A DNA stretch of 47,921 nucleotides from Desulfobacula sp. (GTDB lineage: Bacteria; Desulfobacterota; Desulfobacteria; Desulfobacterales; Desulfobacteraceae), in contig JABGOU010000031.1 of assembly GCA_018645325.1 (NCBI GenBank), positions 1 through 47,921 on the forward strand, read 5' to 3'. Under the pieces are notes generated by a model. That model was not told the DNA's origin. It saw only the letters and a program-made list of their open reading frames with translations, and did not search any database. Of the stretch, positions 17,483-26,086 are shown one piece after another. A program made the position numbers and the translations under genes. The first letter of the stretch is position 1. Each line of letters begins with the position of its first letter.

Positions 17483-17606
17483 CTTTGGACGAAAACCCAC
17501 TCATCTACTGCGTTGCTGCAAAATTTTGAAAGCCTCATGTACAGGAGTACACTCCGGTTTCAAAATTTATAGCGCCTTGTATATGAGTAATTTTTCATCC
17601 AAATAC
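17483..17606. repeat. Long hairpin repeat (REP-like) in the metF2-hdrA leader
   Basis: A ~124-bp imperfect palindrome centred near 17545 (TGTAC AGGA GTACA). Outer arms are TTTGGACGAAAA..CACTCAT / ATGAGTAATTTTTCATCCAAA; inner arms are GCAAAATTTTGAAA / TTTCAAAATTTATAGC. It shares the segment GCGCCTTGTATATG with the hairpin at 32099-32221. It lies between the sigma-54-type promoter and the metF2 start, so it would be transcribed as a strong stem. Confidence 0.7.
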
Positions 17607-17655
17607 GGGTTCTCGGTCAGGCACTAAATTATCATATAAAAACAAGTTGCTGATT

Positions 17656-17671
17656 AGCAGAAATCGTGCCA
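17656..17671 (-). promoter_or_regulatory. Candidate sigma-54 promoter for the metF2-hdrA-mvhD-metVF operon
   Basis: On the minus strand the sequence is TGGCACGATTTCTGCT. It matches the consensus TGGCACG-N4-TTGCW at all but one position and keeps the essential GG and GC with correct spacing. It lies 236 bp upstream of the metF2 ATG. Confidence 0.65.
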
Positions 17672-17763
17672 AGGGCAGGGCTGATATGATTTGTTTTTAA
17701 TAACAGGTAGTTAGAAATTTTTAAGACATATAGGGTTTTCTATGGTGAACATAAGGTTAGAAG

Positions 17764-17915
17764 TTCTTCGAAAAAATATTAGAAGAATTCTCTATATTTT
17801 GAAATTTTTCTAATATTTTGTTGAAAATAATATTTAACAGCCGGCGCCCTCCATATTTCCCCATATTTTTCTAATTTCTTCTAATTCTCTTAATTCTTCG
17901 AAATTAATTTTGAAC
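17764..17915. promoter_or_regulatory. Repeat-rich AT region between two sigma-54 promoters, possible enhancer sites
   Basis: TTCTTCGAAA occurs twice in direct orientation (17764-17773 and 17894-17903). The blocks AATATTAGAAGAATTC and CTAATTTCTTCTAATT form an inverted pair between them. The region lies 85-240 bp from both divergent sigma-54-type elements, where enhancer-binding proteins usually bind. Which regulator binds is unknown. The rest of the 17420-18137 gap holds no gene that I can support. Confidence 0.4.
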
Positions 17916-18000
17916 TTTTTCTATTTTTCTTACAAACTAAAACACATGGTTTATATCTAACATTCTGTAATTTAAGGTAAAAAATATACTTTTTTATCCT

Positions 18001-18016
18001 TGGCATGGTTAATGCT
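18001..18016 (+). promoter_or_regulatory. Candidate sigma-54 promoter for the tmc operon
   Basis: The sequence TGGCATGGTTAATGCT carries the GG and GC elements at correct spacing. It deviates from TGGCACG-N4-TTGCW at the sixth base (T for C) and the first base of the -12 element. It lies 121 bp upstream of the first gene of the tmc operon and mirrors the minus-strand element at 17656-17671. Confidence 0.6.
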
Positions 18017-18137
18017 ATTATTTCATAATAGTTGGTTTAGATAGTGTCCCTTTGGAAACCTGAATATTTTTTTGAGAATAGACTCCTTTGTGAACCGAGT
18101 AAAAGGCGGGTGTTAAATAAATTTTGGCGGATTGTTA

Positions 18138-18557
18138 ATGGGAAAAGCACAAACAAAAACATTACAGATCATGCTTATAGATAATGACAAATATGTCAGG
18201 GAATCTTTAGGGTTATTTTTTGCCGGAGGGCAATTAAAGTTTCTGATATTCAAATCAGCATCTGAAGGTTTAAATTCCCTTAAATATCAGGATATTGATG
18301 TTGTTATTTCAGATTATTTTCTGCCTGATATGGATGGACTGACTTTTTTGAAACAGGTTGCCATTAAGAAACCTGGAATAGCAAGGATCTTGATGGCAAC
18401 CATTGTAACAGATGAACTAAAAAAGGAAATATCAATGGCTGGAATTGATACGTTTTTAGAAAAACCGCTGAGTATTGCATCCATTGAGAATATTCTTTGT
18501 GAAATCAATAAGGAGCATTTAACTAAAATAAAACCGGAGATGAGAAATGAAAAATGA
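18138..18557 (+). CDS. Single-domain response regulator, first gene of the tmc operon
   Basis: 139 residues forming one receiver domain: MLIDNDK (acidic Asp pair), phospho-acceptor Asp in VVISDYFLPDMDG and Lys in FLEKPLS. The tail after the fold is short and has no DNA-binding domain. The ATG at 18138 gives the receiver a normal N-terminus. It overlaps tmcD by 11 bp, so it is cotranscribed and probably coupled. Receiver genes are also known beside tmc genes in Desulfovibrio, as I recall, which supports a link between this regulator and the complex. Its output mechanism is not visible. Confidence 0.88.
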   Translation: MGKAQTKTLQIMLIDNDKYVRESLGLFFAGGQLKFLIFKSASEGLNSLKYQDIDVVISDYFLPDMDGLTFLKQVAIKKPGIARILMATIVTDELKKEISMAGIDTFLEKPLSIASIENILCEINKEHLTKIKPEMRNEK

Positions 18558-19803
18558 AAAATCATGGGACTGGCATTCAGAAAAAAAAGAAATTCCGGTA
18601 AAAGAATGGCAGAATCGCTTTAACTGGGTAGAAGAACATAGTGTCAGTCCTGATGGAGAAAAGATCGCATCCATTGTGAATACGGATGAAGCTGAGTTTA
18701 GTGTCTGCATGAATGGAAACATCTGGGAAGAGACCTTTGAAAAAGCCTGGTGCTTGAGATTTTTACCCGACGGAAGGCTTTGTGTGCTCGCTTCCAATGA
18801 TGAAGAATGGACCGTCTGTGTTGATGGCACTTTCTGGGAAACATGGTTTGATTATATCTGGGATTTACAATTTACCCCGGACGGGTCCTTTGTGGCTGCA
18901 GCCGTTCAAAAAGACGGGCAGTATGGAATGTCGGTCAACGATAAGGCATGGGATTCGTTTTATGAAAATATATCTGGTGCGGTTTTAAGCAGCCAGGGCA
19001 CTTCAGCAGCTGTTGTTCAGGTGGACCCTCTGGGACAGGCAGATATTGAGGGCTTCAACAAAGGGATTTTTGCCGTGGCACTGAATGGAATTGCCCAGCC
19101 TGAAAAATTTATGAATATCTGGGATCTGGCCTTTGACAGCAAAGGGGAGCAGATTGCATCTTCCATCAGAAAAAATCGGTTGGACTACTCCATCTCTAAA
19201 AACAGCCGGATATGGGAAAAAAACTTTCAGTTTTCCTGGAAACCTGAATTTATCAACAAAGGTGCTTCTGTCATCGCCCCAGTAAGACAGGGCGGCAAAT
19301 GGCTCCTTTTTAAAGATAGTGTTCCCTTCTGGGATAAAAGTTATGAACAACTCGGTAAATTGGCGATTCACGGAGATGGCCAGAAAATTGCTGCCATTGT
19401 ATCCAACGCCTATGGGAAATGGACGGTTTCTGAAAATGACAAGATCTGGGATTTTCACTGTGATTCAATGATATCAGAGCTTTTTTATTCTGATAATGGA
19501 AGTTTGCTCATCGCGATATTTAAGAACCAGGGATACTGGGATGTCGCTGTAAACGGTAAACCATGGAATATCAAGGCAGACAAACTGTGGAATCCTGTTA
19601 TCAGTTCTAACAATGAAATACTGGCCACCCGAATGGAAAAAGACGGTACATTTTTTCTGGTTGTCAACGGGAAAGTTTATCAGGAACCGTTTGATATGAT
19701 CTTTGAGCCAAAGATCAGTCCAAATAACGATAAGATTCTTTTAAAGGCTATGAAAGACGGGATTTATTTAAGACAAATACTTAGTTTAGAAAAAGTTCTT
19801 TAG
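18547..19803 (+). CDS. tmcD: TmcD, tryptophan-rich cytoplasmic subunit of the Tmc complex
   Basis: 418 residues without signal peptide or membrane segment. It consists of about eight irregular repeats of ~45 residues in which Trp recurs in patterns such as GNIWEE, GTFWET, DKAWDS and DKIWDF, alternating with SPDGEKIAS- or TPDGSFVAA-type turns. This resembles a beta-propeller of WD40-like blades. In Desulfovibrio the Tmc complex consists of TmcA (cytochrome c3), TmcB (FeS), TmcC (cytochrome b) and TmcD, and TmcD is described as a Trp-rich protein of unknown role. The ATG overlaps the upstream receiver gene, with GGAG at proper distance. Assignment rests on the repeats plus the adjacent tmcC, tmcB and tmcA. 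Confidence 0.82.
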   Translation: MKNEKSWDWHSEKKEIPVKEWQNRFNWVEEHSVSPDGEKIASIVNTDEAEFSVCMNGNIWEETFEKAWCLRFLPDGRLCVLASNDEEWTVCVDGTFWETWFDYIWDLQFTPDGSFVAAAVQKDGQYGMSVNDKAWDSFYENISGAVLSSQGTSAAVVQVDPLGQADIEGFNKGIFAVALNGIAQPEKFMNIWDLAFDSKGEQIASSIRKNRLDYSISKNSRIWEKNFQFSWKPEFINKGASVIAPVRQGGKWLLFKDSVPFWDKSYEQLGKLAIHGDGQKIAAIVSNAYGKWTVSENDKIWDFHCDSMISELFYSDNGSLLIAIFKNQGYWDVAVNGKPWNIKADKLWNPVISSNNEILATRMEKDGTFFLVVNGKVYQEPFDMIFEPKISPNNDKILLKAMKDGIYLRQILSLEKVL

Positions 19804-19813
19804 AGGAGAAGCC

Positions 19814-20473
19814 ATGCATTCTTTTATAAATTTTATTATGGGTCCCATGGTCTGGATTTCATTTCTGATATTTTTTATCGGTGTTATTTTCAGACTTATT
19901 GGGTTATTCAAACAGATCAATGCCAAAGAAAATTTTGTATACACTTACCTGTCGTTTAAATATAGTTTCCGGTCTATATTTGCCTGGCTCATACCCTTTC
20001 TCCCTGTAAGCACAAGGAAAAGCCCGGTTTTTTACAGTATCTCCTATGTATTTCATCTCCTGCTTTTTTTGATTCCGATTTTTTTACTCTCCCATGTTGC
20101 ACTTTTAGAAGAATCAATGCACTGGTCATGGGTTACCCTCAGTGATTCTACAGCAGATAGCTTAACCCTGATAGTCATTTTTTCTTTAATATTTTTTTTC
20201 ATCAGACGCTTTGTGGTTCCGGAAGTAAAATTTTTAACAAGGCTATCGGATTTTCTTTTTATCCTGATTGTGGCCCTGCCGTTTGTCACGGGATTTTTAG
20301 CCTACCACCAGTTCTTTGCGTATAGATGGATGGTCATTGTCCATGTCCTATCAGGAGAACTGATGATTATTTTGATCCCTTTTACACGATTTTTTCATAT
20401 GTTTTTGGCACCCCTTACCAGAGCTTACACGGGTTCTGAATTTGGTAATGTCAGGCATGCAAAAGACTGGTAA
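19814..20473 (+). CDS. tmcC: TmcC, membrane cytochrome b-type subunit
   Basis: 219 residues with about five membrane helices and histidines in pairs expected for heme b ligation (FHLLLFLIPIFLLSH, VHVLSGELMIILIPF, FFHMFLAP). It resembles the NarI/DsrM-type membrane subunits that move electrons between quinone or periplasmic hemes and a cytoplasmic HdrD-like subunit. It starts 10 bp after tmcD (GAGGAGAAGCC before ATG) and ends 19 bp before tmcB. It would anchor the Tmc complex and carry electrons across the membrane. Confidence 0.88.
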   Translation: MHSFINFIMGPMVWISFLIFFIGVIFRLIGLFKQINAKENFVYTYLSFKYSFRSIFAWLIPFLPVSTRKSPVFYSISYVFHLLLFLIPIFLLSHVALLEESMHWSWVTLSDSTADSLTLIVIFSLIFFFIRRFVVPEVKFLTRLSDFLFILIVALPFVTGFLAYHQFFAYRWMVIVHVLSGELMIILIPFTRFFHMFLAPLTRAYTGSEFGNVRHAKDW

Positions 20474-20492
20474 TAAATATAAGGAGATATTC

Positions 20493-21851
20493 ATGCAGGA
20501 ATCATTAACAATAGATGAAAAGCTTGAGCCCGATAAAAAAGATGTCATTGATGAAGGTGTGGAAGCAGGATTGTCCAGACTGACGCCACAAAAAATATCT
20601 CAAGTCATCAACCAGGTATTAACAAAGGAAACAGGACCCCGATTCAAGGCGTATGTGGAGACCTGCATGCGGTGTGGATTGTGTGCAGATGCCTGCAACA
20701 TATTCCTTTCCAACGATCGGGATCCAAAGTTTTCTCCAGCCGCTAAAGTCAAACAAACCATCCTTGAAATGATTAAAAGGAAAGGTAAGGTATCCAAACA
20801 ATTTTTAAAGGATACAGTCAGAATTGCCCATACTGAATGTAATGCATGTAAAAGATGCTCCATGTATTGTCCGTTTGGTATTGATATCGCCTATATGATG
20901 CTTCAGGTAAGACGTATTTGTCATAAGCTCGAAATCACACCTCTGTATATTCAGGATACGGTAAATTCCCATTCAGCGACCATGAACCAGATGTGGGTGA
21001 AAGAAGATGAATGGATAGACACGCTCCAATGGCAGGAGGAAGATGCAAGAGAAGAGTTTGAAAATTTAAGGATTCCCCTTGATAAAGACGGAGCAGACAT
21101 CATGTATTCTGTTATTGCTCCGGAACCCAAATTCCAGGCCGGGCTTATTTATCAGACAGCAGTGATCATGCATGCAGCAGGTCTTAATTGGACCATGCCA
21201 TCCACACCTGGCTGGGATAACAGCAATATGGCCATGTATACGGGGGATTTTGAAATCTCCGCTCGAATTGCCCAGGTGCATTATGAAACTGCGGCAAAGC
21301 TACATGTGAAAAAAATTGTTATGGGAGAATGCGGTCATGCATTCCGGTCAGTGTATGATGTTGGAAACAGATGGGTTGGATGGGCCATGCCGCCCGTTGA
21401 TCTTGTTCATGCAATTGATTTTTATCACGATATGCTGACGTCGGGCAAAATCCGGGTAAAAGAAAAATATAAGAAAACAGTGACCCTGCATGATCCATGC
21501 AACATCTCCCGGGGTAGAGGGTTACACAACAAAGCAAGAGAATTGGTAAATATCTTGTGCGAATCATTTATTGAAATGACGCCGAACAGGGAACACAATT
21601 ATTGCTGCGGGGCTGGTGGCGGTGTGATTAACTGCGGGCCTCCCTGGAAAGGGACCCGAATGGTCAATAGCAGAGAAAAGAAAGACCAGATTGAGAGAAC
21701 AGGAGCCGAGGTTTTAATTGCCCCCTGCCATAACTGCCATTCAGGGCTTGAAGATATCGTTGAGCATTATGGTGTGGATATGGAAATCAAATTTTTTGGC
21801 GATATTATTTATGAAGTCATGGAAAAGACAATTTACCAGGAAAAAAAATAA
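20493..21851 (+). CDS. tmcB: TmcB, HdrD-like iron-sulfur subunit
   Basis: 452 residues. Two [4Fe-4S] motifs of HdrC type are visible, CMRCGLCADACN (about residue 55) and CNACKRCSMYCP (about 115). A C-terminal HdrB/D-type domain has HDPCNISRGRG, CCGAGGG and APCHNCHSG, the CCG cysteine signature that binds a non-cubane or similar cluster. It is the cytoplasmic electron-transfer subunit of Tmc. The ATG at 20493 is chosen because AAGGAGAT lies 5 bp before it; an ATG 51 bp upstream overlaps tmcC without a ribosome binding site. The partner that accepts electrons in the cytoplasm is not known for this complex. Confidence 0.9.
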   Translation: MQESLTIDEKLEPDKKDVIDEGVEAGLSRLTPQKISQVINQVLTKETGPRFKAYVETCMRCGLCADACNIFLSNDRDPKFSPAAKVKQTILEMIKRKGKVSKQFLKDTVRIAHTECNACKRCSMYCPFGIDIAYMMLQVRRICHKLEITPLYIQDTVNSHSATMNQMWVKEDEWIDTLQWQEEDAREEFENLRIPLDKDGADIMYSVIAPEPKFQAGLIYQTAVIMHAAGLNWTMPSTPGWDNSNMAMYTGDFEISARIAQVHYETAAKLHVKKIVMGECGHAFRSVYDVGNRWVGWAMPPVDLVHAIDFYHDMLTSGKIRVKEKYKKTVTLHDPCNISRGRGLHNKARELVNILCESFIEMTPNREHNYCCGAGGGVINCGPPWKGTRMVNSREKKDQIERTGAEVLIAPCHNCHSGLEDIVEHYGVDMEIKFFGDIIYEVMEKTIYQEKK

Positions 21852-21866
21852 AATGGAAAGGCGATT

Positions 21867-22253
21867 ATGATGAAACTAAAACGATTCATATTTATAACTA
21901 TCGTCATCTTGATGATAACAGCATTTTATTCCTACTCCCAGGAAGAATTTCCAATGGTTGACAATTTAATTTTTGATCATCCCCAAAGACCTGCCGCAGT
22001 TTTTGATCATGATGATCATAATGAAAAGGCCGGCGTTGAAGAAGATTGTTCCATATGCCATCATGTGTATGAGGGTAAAGAATTGATCAAAGATGAGTCT
22101 TCTGAGGATAGTTTGTGTTCTGAGTGCCATTCTTTAAAAACAACGCCAGAAAATGGTATTTCCTTGAGAATGGCATTTCACAATCGGTGCAAGTCGTGCC
22201 ATTTTAAATCTAACAACGGACCTGTTTTATGTGGCGAATGCCATATCAAATAA
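21867..22253 (+). CDS. tmcA: TmcA, tetraheme cytochrome c3-type periplasmic protein
   Basis: 128 residues with a signal peptide (cleavage near SYS-QEEF). The mature protein carries exactly four CxxCH heme motifs: CSICH, CSECH, CKSCH and CGECH. Further histidines (FDHDDH, CHHV, FHNRC) can serve as distal ligands, giving a class III tetraheme cytochrome c. Acidic residues dominate the N-terminal half, as in type II c3. TmcA receives electrons from type I cytochrome c3/hydrogenase and delivers them to TmcBCD. It follows tmcB by 15 bp. A double ATG at 21867/21870 makes the exact first residue uncertain. Confidence 0.92.
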   Translation: MMKLKRFIFITIVILMITAFYSYSQEEFPMVDNLIFDHPQRPAAVFDHDDHNEKAGVEEDCSICHHVYEGKELIKDESSEDSLCSECHSLKTTPENGISLRMAFHNRCKSCHFKSNNGPVLCGECHIK

Positions 22254-22264
22254 GGGAGGTAATT

Positions 22265-22615
22265 ATGACAAAAAAAATTATGATTGTAGATGATGATCCT
22301 GCTATTACCAAATATCTTGACATAGTTTTTAAAGATAACGGGTATGAGACATGTATAGCAAAAGATGGCAAGGATGCTTTTGATGTCTATAAAAAGCAAA
22401 GCCCGGACCTGATCACTTTAGACCTTGAAATGCCTGAAGAATGGGGACCCAGATTTTTTAGAAAAATCAGCAAGATAAAAGGTTTTCATACGCCGGTTAT
22501 CGTCATAAGCGGCCTCACAGGCATAAAGCATTCCGTTCCAAAAGCGGCAGCCACTTTTGGGAAACCCTTTGATCCCAAGGAAGTTTTAGCCAAAGTACAG
22601 GAAATTTTAGGCTAA
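22265..22615 (+). CDS. Single-domain response regulator
   Basis: 116 residues comprising one receiver domain: IMIVDDDPA, phospho-acceptor Asp in ITLDLEMPE and Lys in FGKPFDP. The ATG at 22265 is chosen because GGGAGG precedes it by 6 bp; upstream in-frame codons belong to tmcA. It follows tmcA by 11 bp and precedes the heme-type sensor kinase by 25 bp. It is therefore probably the direct phosphotransfer partner of that kinase or part of a relay with the receiver at 18138. Confidence 0.9.
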   Translation: MTKKIMIVDDDPAITKYLDIVFKDNGYETCIAKDGKDAFDVYKKQSPDLITLDLEMPEEWGPRFFRKISKIKGFHTPVIVISGLTGIKHSVPKAAATFGKPFDPKEVLAKVQEILG

Positions 22616-22640
22616 TTTCAAAAAGGACAGGAAAATAATA

Positions 22641-24920
22641 TTGAAACCCATTATTAAAATAAAGAATCTTGCCTTAAAACTGATGATTTCTGTCGGTATT
22701 GTCCTGTTTGTAAGCATTTTTATCTGGTCCCATTTTACCATTAAATTTCAGGAAAAAAACCTGATCGATAAAAAAATATCTGATATTGATAAATTTTGTA
22801 ACACTGTTTTAAAGTTTACCTGGTTTGCAATGCTGCATAATCCAAACAGGGATATGCAGGAAATTCTAAAAAGCATGTCAGTGTATAATGAAATTGAAAC
22901 CATAAGGATCTTTAATTGTCAGGGACAGATTAAATTTTCAAATATTGCCGAGGAATTGGGTTCCATTGCTAAAAAATCGGCTGTGGCCTGTAAAACATGC
23001 CATGAAACAGACACCCCTGTTATGAAAAAAGATATCAAAGACAGGGTCAGGATTTTTAAATCTGATCAGGGAGATCTTCTGCTGGGTATTATGAACCCTA
23101 TATTAAATGAACCTTCCTGCTCAACTGCCCAATGTCATTATCATCCTAAAGAAATCAAAAAACTGGGTGCCCTTGACGTGGTTGTTTCTTTAAACGATGT
23201 AAGAAATGAAATCAGTTTTGCAAGAAAGATGTCTGCATGGACAGCCATCTATCTTTTTATAATTCTGGCAATAACACTTGGTTTTAGTATTTTTCGTCTT
23301 ATAACCGACCCCATTAAGAAATTGATCAACGAAACAGACTTGATTGGTAAAGGGTATTATAACAATCAAACCAATGGAATAAGCCAGCAGGATGAGATCG
23401 GCAAACTTTCCATTGCGATCCATGACATGGGTAATAAAATAGAAAGCAAACAGACGGAACTGAACAGGCAAAAAGATCTGTACCAGAACCTTTTTGACCA
23501 GGTGCCCTGCACGATTACAGTTCAGAACAGGGACTATCAGCTTTTGGAGTTCAACCAGGTGTTTGCAAAAAAATTCAAACCGGAATATGGAGATTTTTGT
23601 TATTCAGCGTATAAAGATCTTAATAAAAAATGCAATGATTGTCCCGTTGAAAGAACATTTGCCGACGGCAAGTCCCATTTCAGCGAAGAGTCCGGAATAA
23701 ACAAGGATGGATCCATTGCCCACTGGGTTGTGAAAACAGCTCCTTTAAAAGACGAGAAGGGTAATATTGTTGCAGCCCTGGAAATGAGCATTGATATTTC
23801 CCGGAGAAAAAAGCTTGAAGAGATCGTAAAAAGTTCAGAACGAAAATATCATGCTATTTTTGAGAGCATTCCCAATCCCGTATTTATCCTGGATATCGAT
23901 AGCTATAAAATTATCACCTGTAACAACAGTGCTCTGACCGTTTATGACTACAAAAAAAACGAACTGAAAAATGAACCTTTTTCTCTTCTTTTCCCGGGAG
24001 ATGAGGAATTTGCAAAATTTATACAAAATTTTGATAAACCTTTTCATGAACGATTAATAAATCATAAAAAAACCCGGGAGAGAATCTATGTAAACATCTG
24101 GGTAAGTCCTGTCCAGTTTACAGAACAAAAAGTGCTGCTTGTAACAGTGGTTGATATAACCTTATCTGTTGAAACAGAGCACCAGTTGATCCAGGCCGGT
24201 AAAATGGCGACTTTAGGAGAGATGGCAACAGGTGTTGCCCATGAACTTAATCAGCCTTTATCTGTTATTAAAACGGCTTCAAGTTTTATATCCAGAAAAA
24301 TAAACAAAAATGAGAAAATTGATAAAGATATTTTAAACACACTCTCCCAGGAGATTGCAATCCATGTGGACCGGGCTGCAAAGATAACCAACCACATGCG
24401 TTTGTTTGGTCGGAAATCAACGTTTTCAAGAGAGGTTATAAGTGTAAATGAAACCATTAAAAGAGCCTTTGATATTTTCAGTCAGCAATTAAAACTCCGG
24501 GAGATTGAAGTTATATGGACGCTTGACAAAAACCTTCCCGAAATTATTGCTGATCCGGTTCGCCTGGAGCAGGTTTTCATCAATCTGCTTATTAATGCAC
24601 GGGATGCCATCGTGACCCGGTTTGAAAATAATGAAGAAGACAAAATAAAACGAATCACCATAGTAACCTTATTTAAAAAGGGTGTTGTGACCGTCAAGAT
24701 CTCGGATACGGGGACAGGAATTCCGGAAGCAGACATAAATAAAATTTTTGAACCTTTTTTTACGACAAAAAAAGTAGGAGAAGGCACAGGTCTCGGGTTA
24801 TCCATAAGCTATGGCATAATAAAGGAGTCAGGTGCGGATATCAGCGTCAAAAATAACCCTGACGGTGGTGTTACCTTCACCCTTGGTTTTCCCGCAAACC
24901 CGGGAGGATTAAATGAATAA
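22641..24920 (+). CDS. Membrane sensor histidine kinase with c-heme motifs in the periplasmic domain
   Basis: 759 residues. The first membrane helix is at about 15-33. A periplasmic domain (about 35-195) contains CKTCH (117-121) and C-x4-CH in CSTAQCHYH (160-168), patterns for covalent c-type heme. A second helix (about 197-217) leads to HAMP, PAS (about 280-395, with cysteines FCYSAYKDLNKKCNDCP), PAS (about 400-515), the HisKA box TGVAHELNQPLS with His534, and an ATPase domain with DTGTGIP and GTGLGLSI. The start is TTG with AGGACAGGA upstream; the next ATG would cut the first helix. It lies directly after tmcA, so it probably senses periplasmic redox state and reports it to the receivers of this operon (inference). 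Confidence 0.88.
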   Translation: MKPIIKIKNLALKLMISVGIVLFVSIFIWSHFTIKFQEKNLIDKKISDIDKFCNTVLKFTWFAMLHNPNRDMQEILKSMSVYNEIETIRIFNCQGQIKFSNIAEELGSIAKKSAVACKTCHETDTPVMKKDIKDRVRIFKSDQGDLLLGIMNPILNEPSCSTAQCHYHPKEIKKLGALDVVVSLNDVRNEISFARKMSAWTAIYLFIILAITLGFSIFRLITDPIKKLINETDLIGKGYYNNQTNGISQQDEIGKLSIAIHDMGNKIESKQTELNRQKDLYQNLFDQVPCTITVQNRDYQLLEFNQVFAKKFKPEYGDFCYSAYKDLNKKCNDCPVERTFADGKSHFSEESGINKDGSIAHWVVKTAPLKDEKGNIVAALEMSIDISRRKKLEEIVKSSERKYHAIFESIPNPVFILDIDSYKIITCNNSALTVYDYKKNELKNEPFSLLFPGDEEFAKFIQNFDKPFHERLINHKKTRERIYVNIWVSPVQFTEQKVLLVTVVDITLSVETEHQLIQAGKMATLGEMATGVAHELNQPLSVIKTASSFISRKINKNEKIDKDILNTLSQEIAIHVDRAAKITNHMRLFGRKSTFSREVISVNETIKRAFDIFSQQLKLREIEVIWTLDKNLPEIIADPVRLEQVFINLLINARDAIVTRFENNEEDKIKRITIVTLFKKGVVTVKISDTGTGIPEADINKIFEPFFTTKKVGEGTGLGLSISYGIIKESGADISVKNNPDGGVTFTLGFPANPGGLNE

Positions 24921-26067
24921 CATGGCCATGAAAAATAATAAAATACTTCTTGTTGATGATGAAGCAGGTATACGCAAGGTTTTAAAAATTACCCTTGAAT
25001 CATACGGGTATGATGTATGTCTTGCACCGGATGGTGAGACAGGGCTTAAAATTTTTACTCAAAAAATGCCCTGTATTGTTATTACAGACATTAAAATGCC
25101 GGGTATTGATGGTATTGAGGTTCTAAAGCGGATTAAAAACCTGAGCCCGGAAACAGAGGTCATTGTAATAACCGGCCATGGCGATATGGATCTGGTGGTT
25201 CAAAGCCTTCAATATGAAGCAGCGGATTTTATCACTAAACCTATAGATATAGGGGATCTTGAAGCAGCCATAAAAAAAGCACAGGACCGAATCGCAATTT
25301 CCAGGAATATAAAAAGCTATATGGATGACCTTGAAACCCTTGTAAAGGAAAAAGATAAAAAAATTAACGAATCTGAAAAACTGGTGACAATCGGTCAGAC
25401 CATTGCCGGCATGTCCCATGCCATTAAGAATATTGCAGGGGGGCTTAAAGGAAGTTCTTTTGTTCTGGAGCAGGGTATTGAGCTTGAAAATCGTGAATAT
25501 CTAAAACAGGGCTGGGAAATGATGAAGGGTAATATCGATAAGATCACCAAACTCTCCCTGGATCTTTTAAACTATGCCAAAACAACACAACTAAACCTTC
25601 AGCTTGAAAATCCCAATAAACCGGCAAGAGAGATAATGCAGTTGATGAACCACAGGGCAAGAGAAAAAAATATTGTTTTTAAACTTAGGCCCAGCACTCA
25701 GAAAACGTTGGTTTTTCTGGACTGTGAAGCCATACATAATTGCATTTTAAATCTTGTAACCAATGCGTTTGACTCTTTTAACAAAATTGTGACCCCAAAT
25801 CAGATCAAAAATGTGAATATTTTTGTTCAAGTTGAGAATAACAATATTGTATACAGGGTCCAGGATAATGGATGCGGCATCAACGACACCATAAAAAAAT
25901 CTATTTTCAACAATTTTATTACCACCAAGGGGATGAAGGGAACCGGTTTTGGTTTGATGACGACCAAAAAAATAATAGAAGAACACGATGGGGAAATAAC
26001 TTTTGAGACAAAGGAAGAAGAAGGTTCCCTATTTGTTATTAAAATCCCATTAAAGAGCAAAGTATAA
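24913..26067 (+). CDS. Receiver-histidine kinase (N-terminal REC, no PAS)
   Basis: 384 residues: an N-terminal receiver (LLVDDEAG, Asp in VITDIKMPG, Lys in ITKPID), a coiled coil (about 135-155) and a kinase core. The core has an unusual H-box, AGMSHAIKNIAGGL, followed by LVTNAFDSF, DNGCGI and GTGFGLMT. The start overlaps the previous stop (ATGAATAA), with GGGAGG ahead. It is a paralogue of the kinase at 27999-29465. A receiver ahead of a kinase core suggests a relay that accepts phosphate from the heme-type sensor upstream. Confidence 0.87.
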   Translation: MNNMAMKNNKILLVDDEAGIRKVLKITLESYGYDVCLAPDGETGLKIFTQKMPCIVITDIKMPGIDGIEVLKRIKNLSPETEVIVITGHGDMDLVVQSLQYEAADFITKPIDIGDLEAAIKKAQDRIAISRNIKSYMDDLETLVKEKDKKINESEKLVTIGQTIAGMSHAIKNIAGGLKGSSFVLEQGIELENREYLKQGWEMMKGNIDKITKLSLDLLNYAKTTQLNLQLENPNKPAREIMQLMNHRAREKNIVFKLRPSTQKTLVFLDCEAIHNCILNLVTNAFDSFNKIVTPNQIKNVNIFVQVENNNIVYRVQDNGCGINDTIKKSIFNNFITTKGMKGTGFGLMTTKKIIEEHDGEITFETKEEEGSLFVIKIPLKSKV

Positions 26068-26086
26068 GAAAAGGACTTTCATAATC

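Noticed and set aside
17433-17627. 64-codon plus-strand ORF
   Set aside because: It is a translation through the hairpin repeat at 17483-17606.
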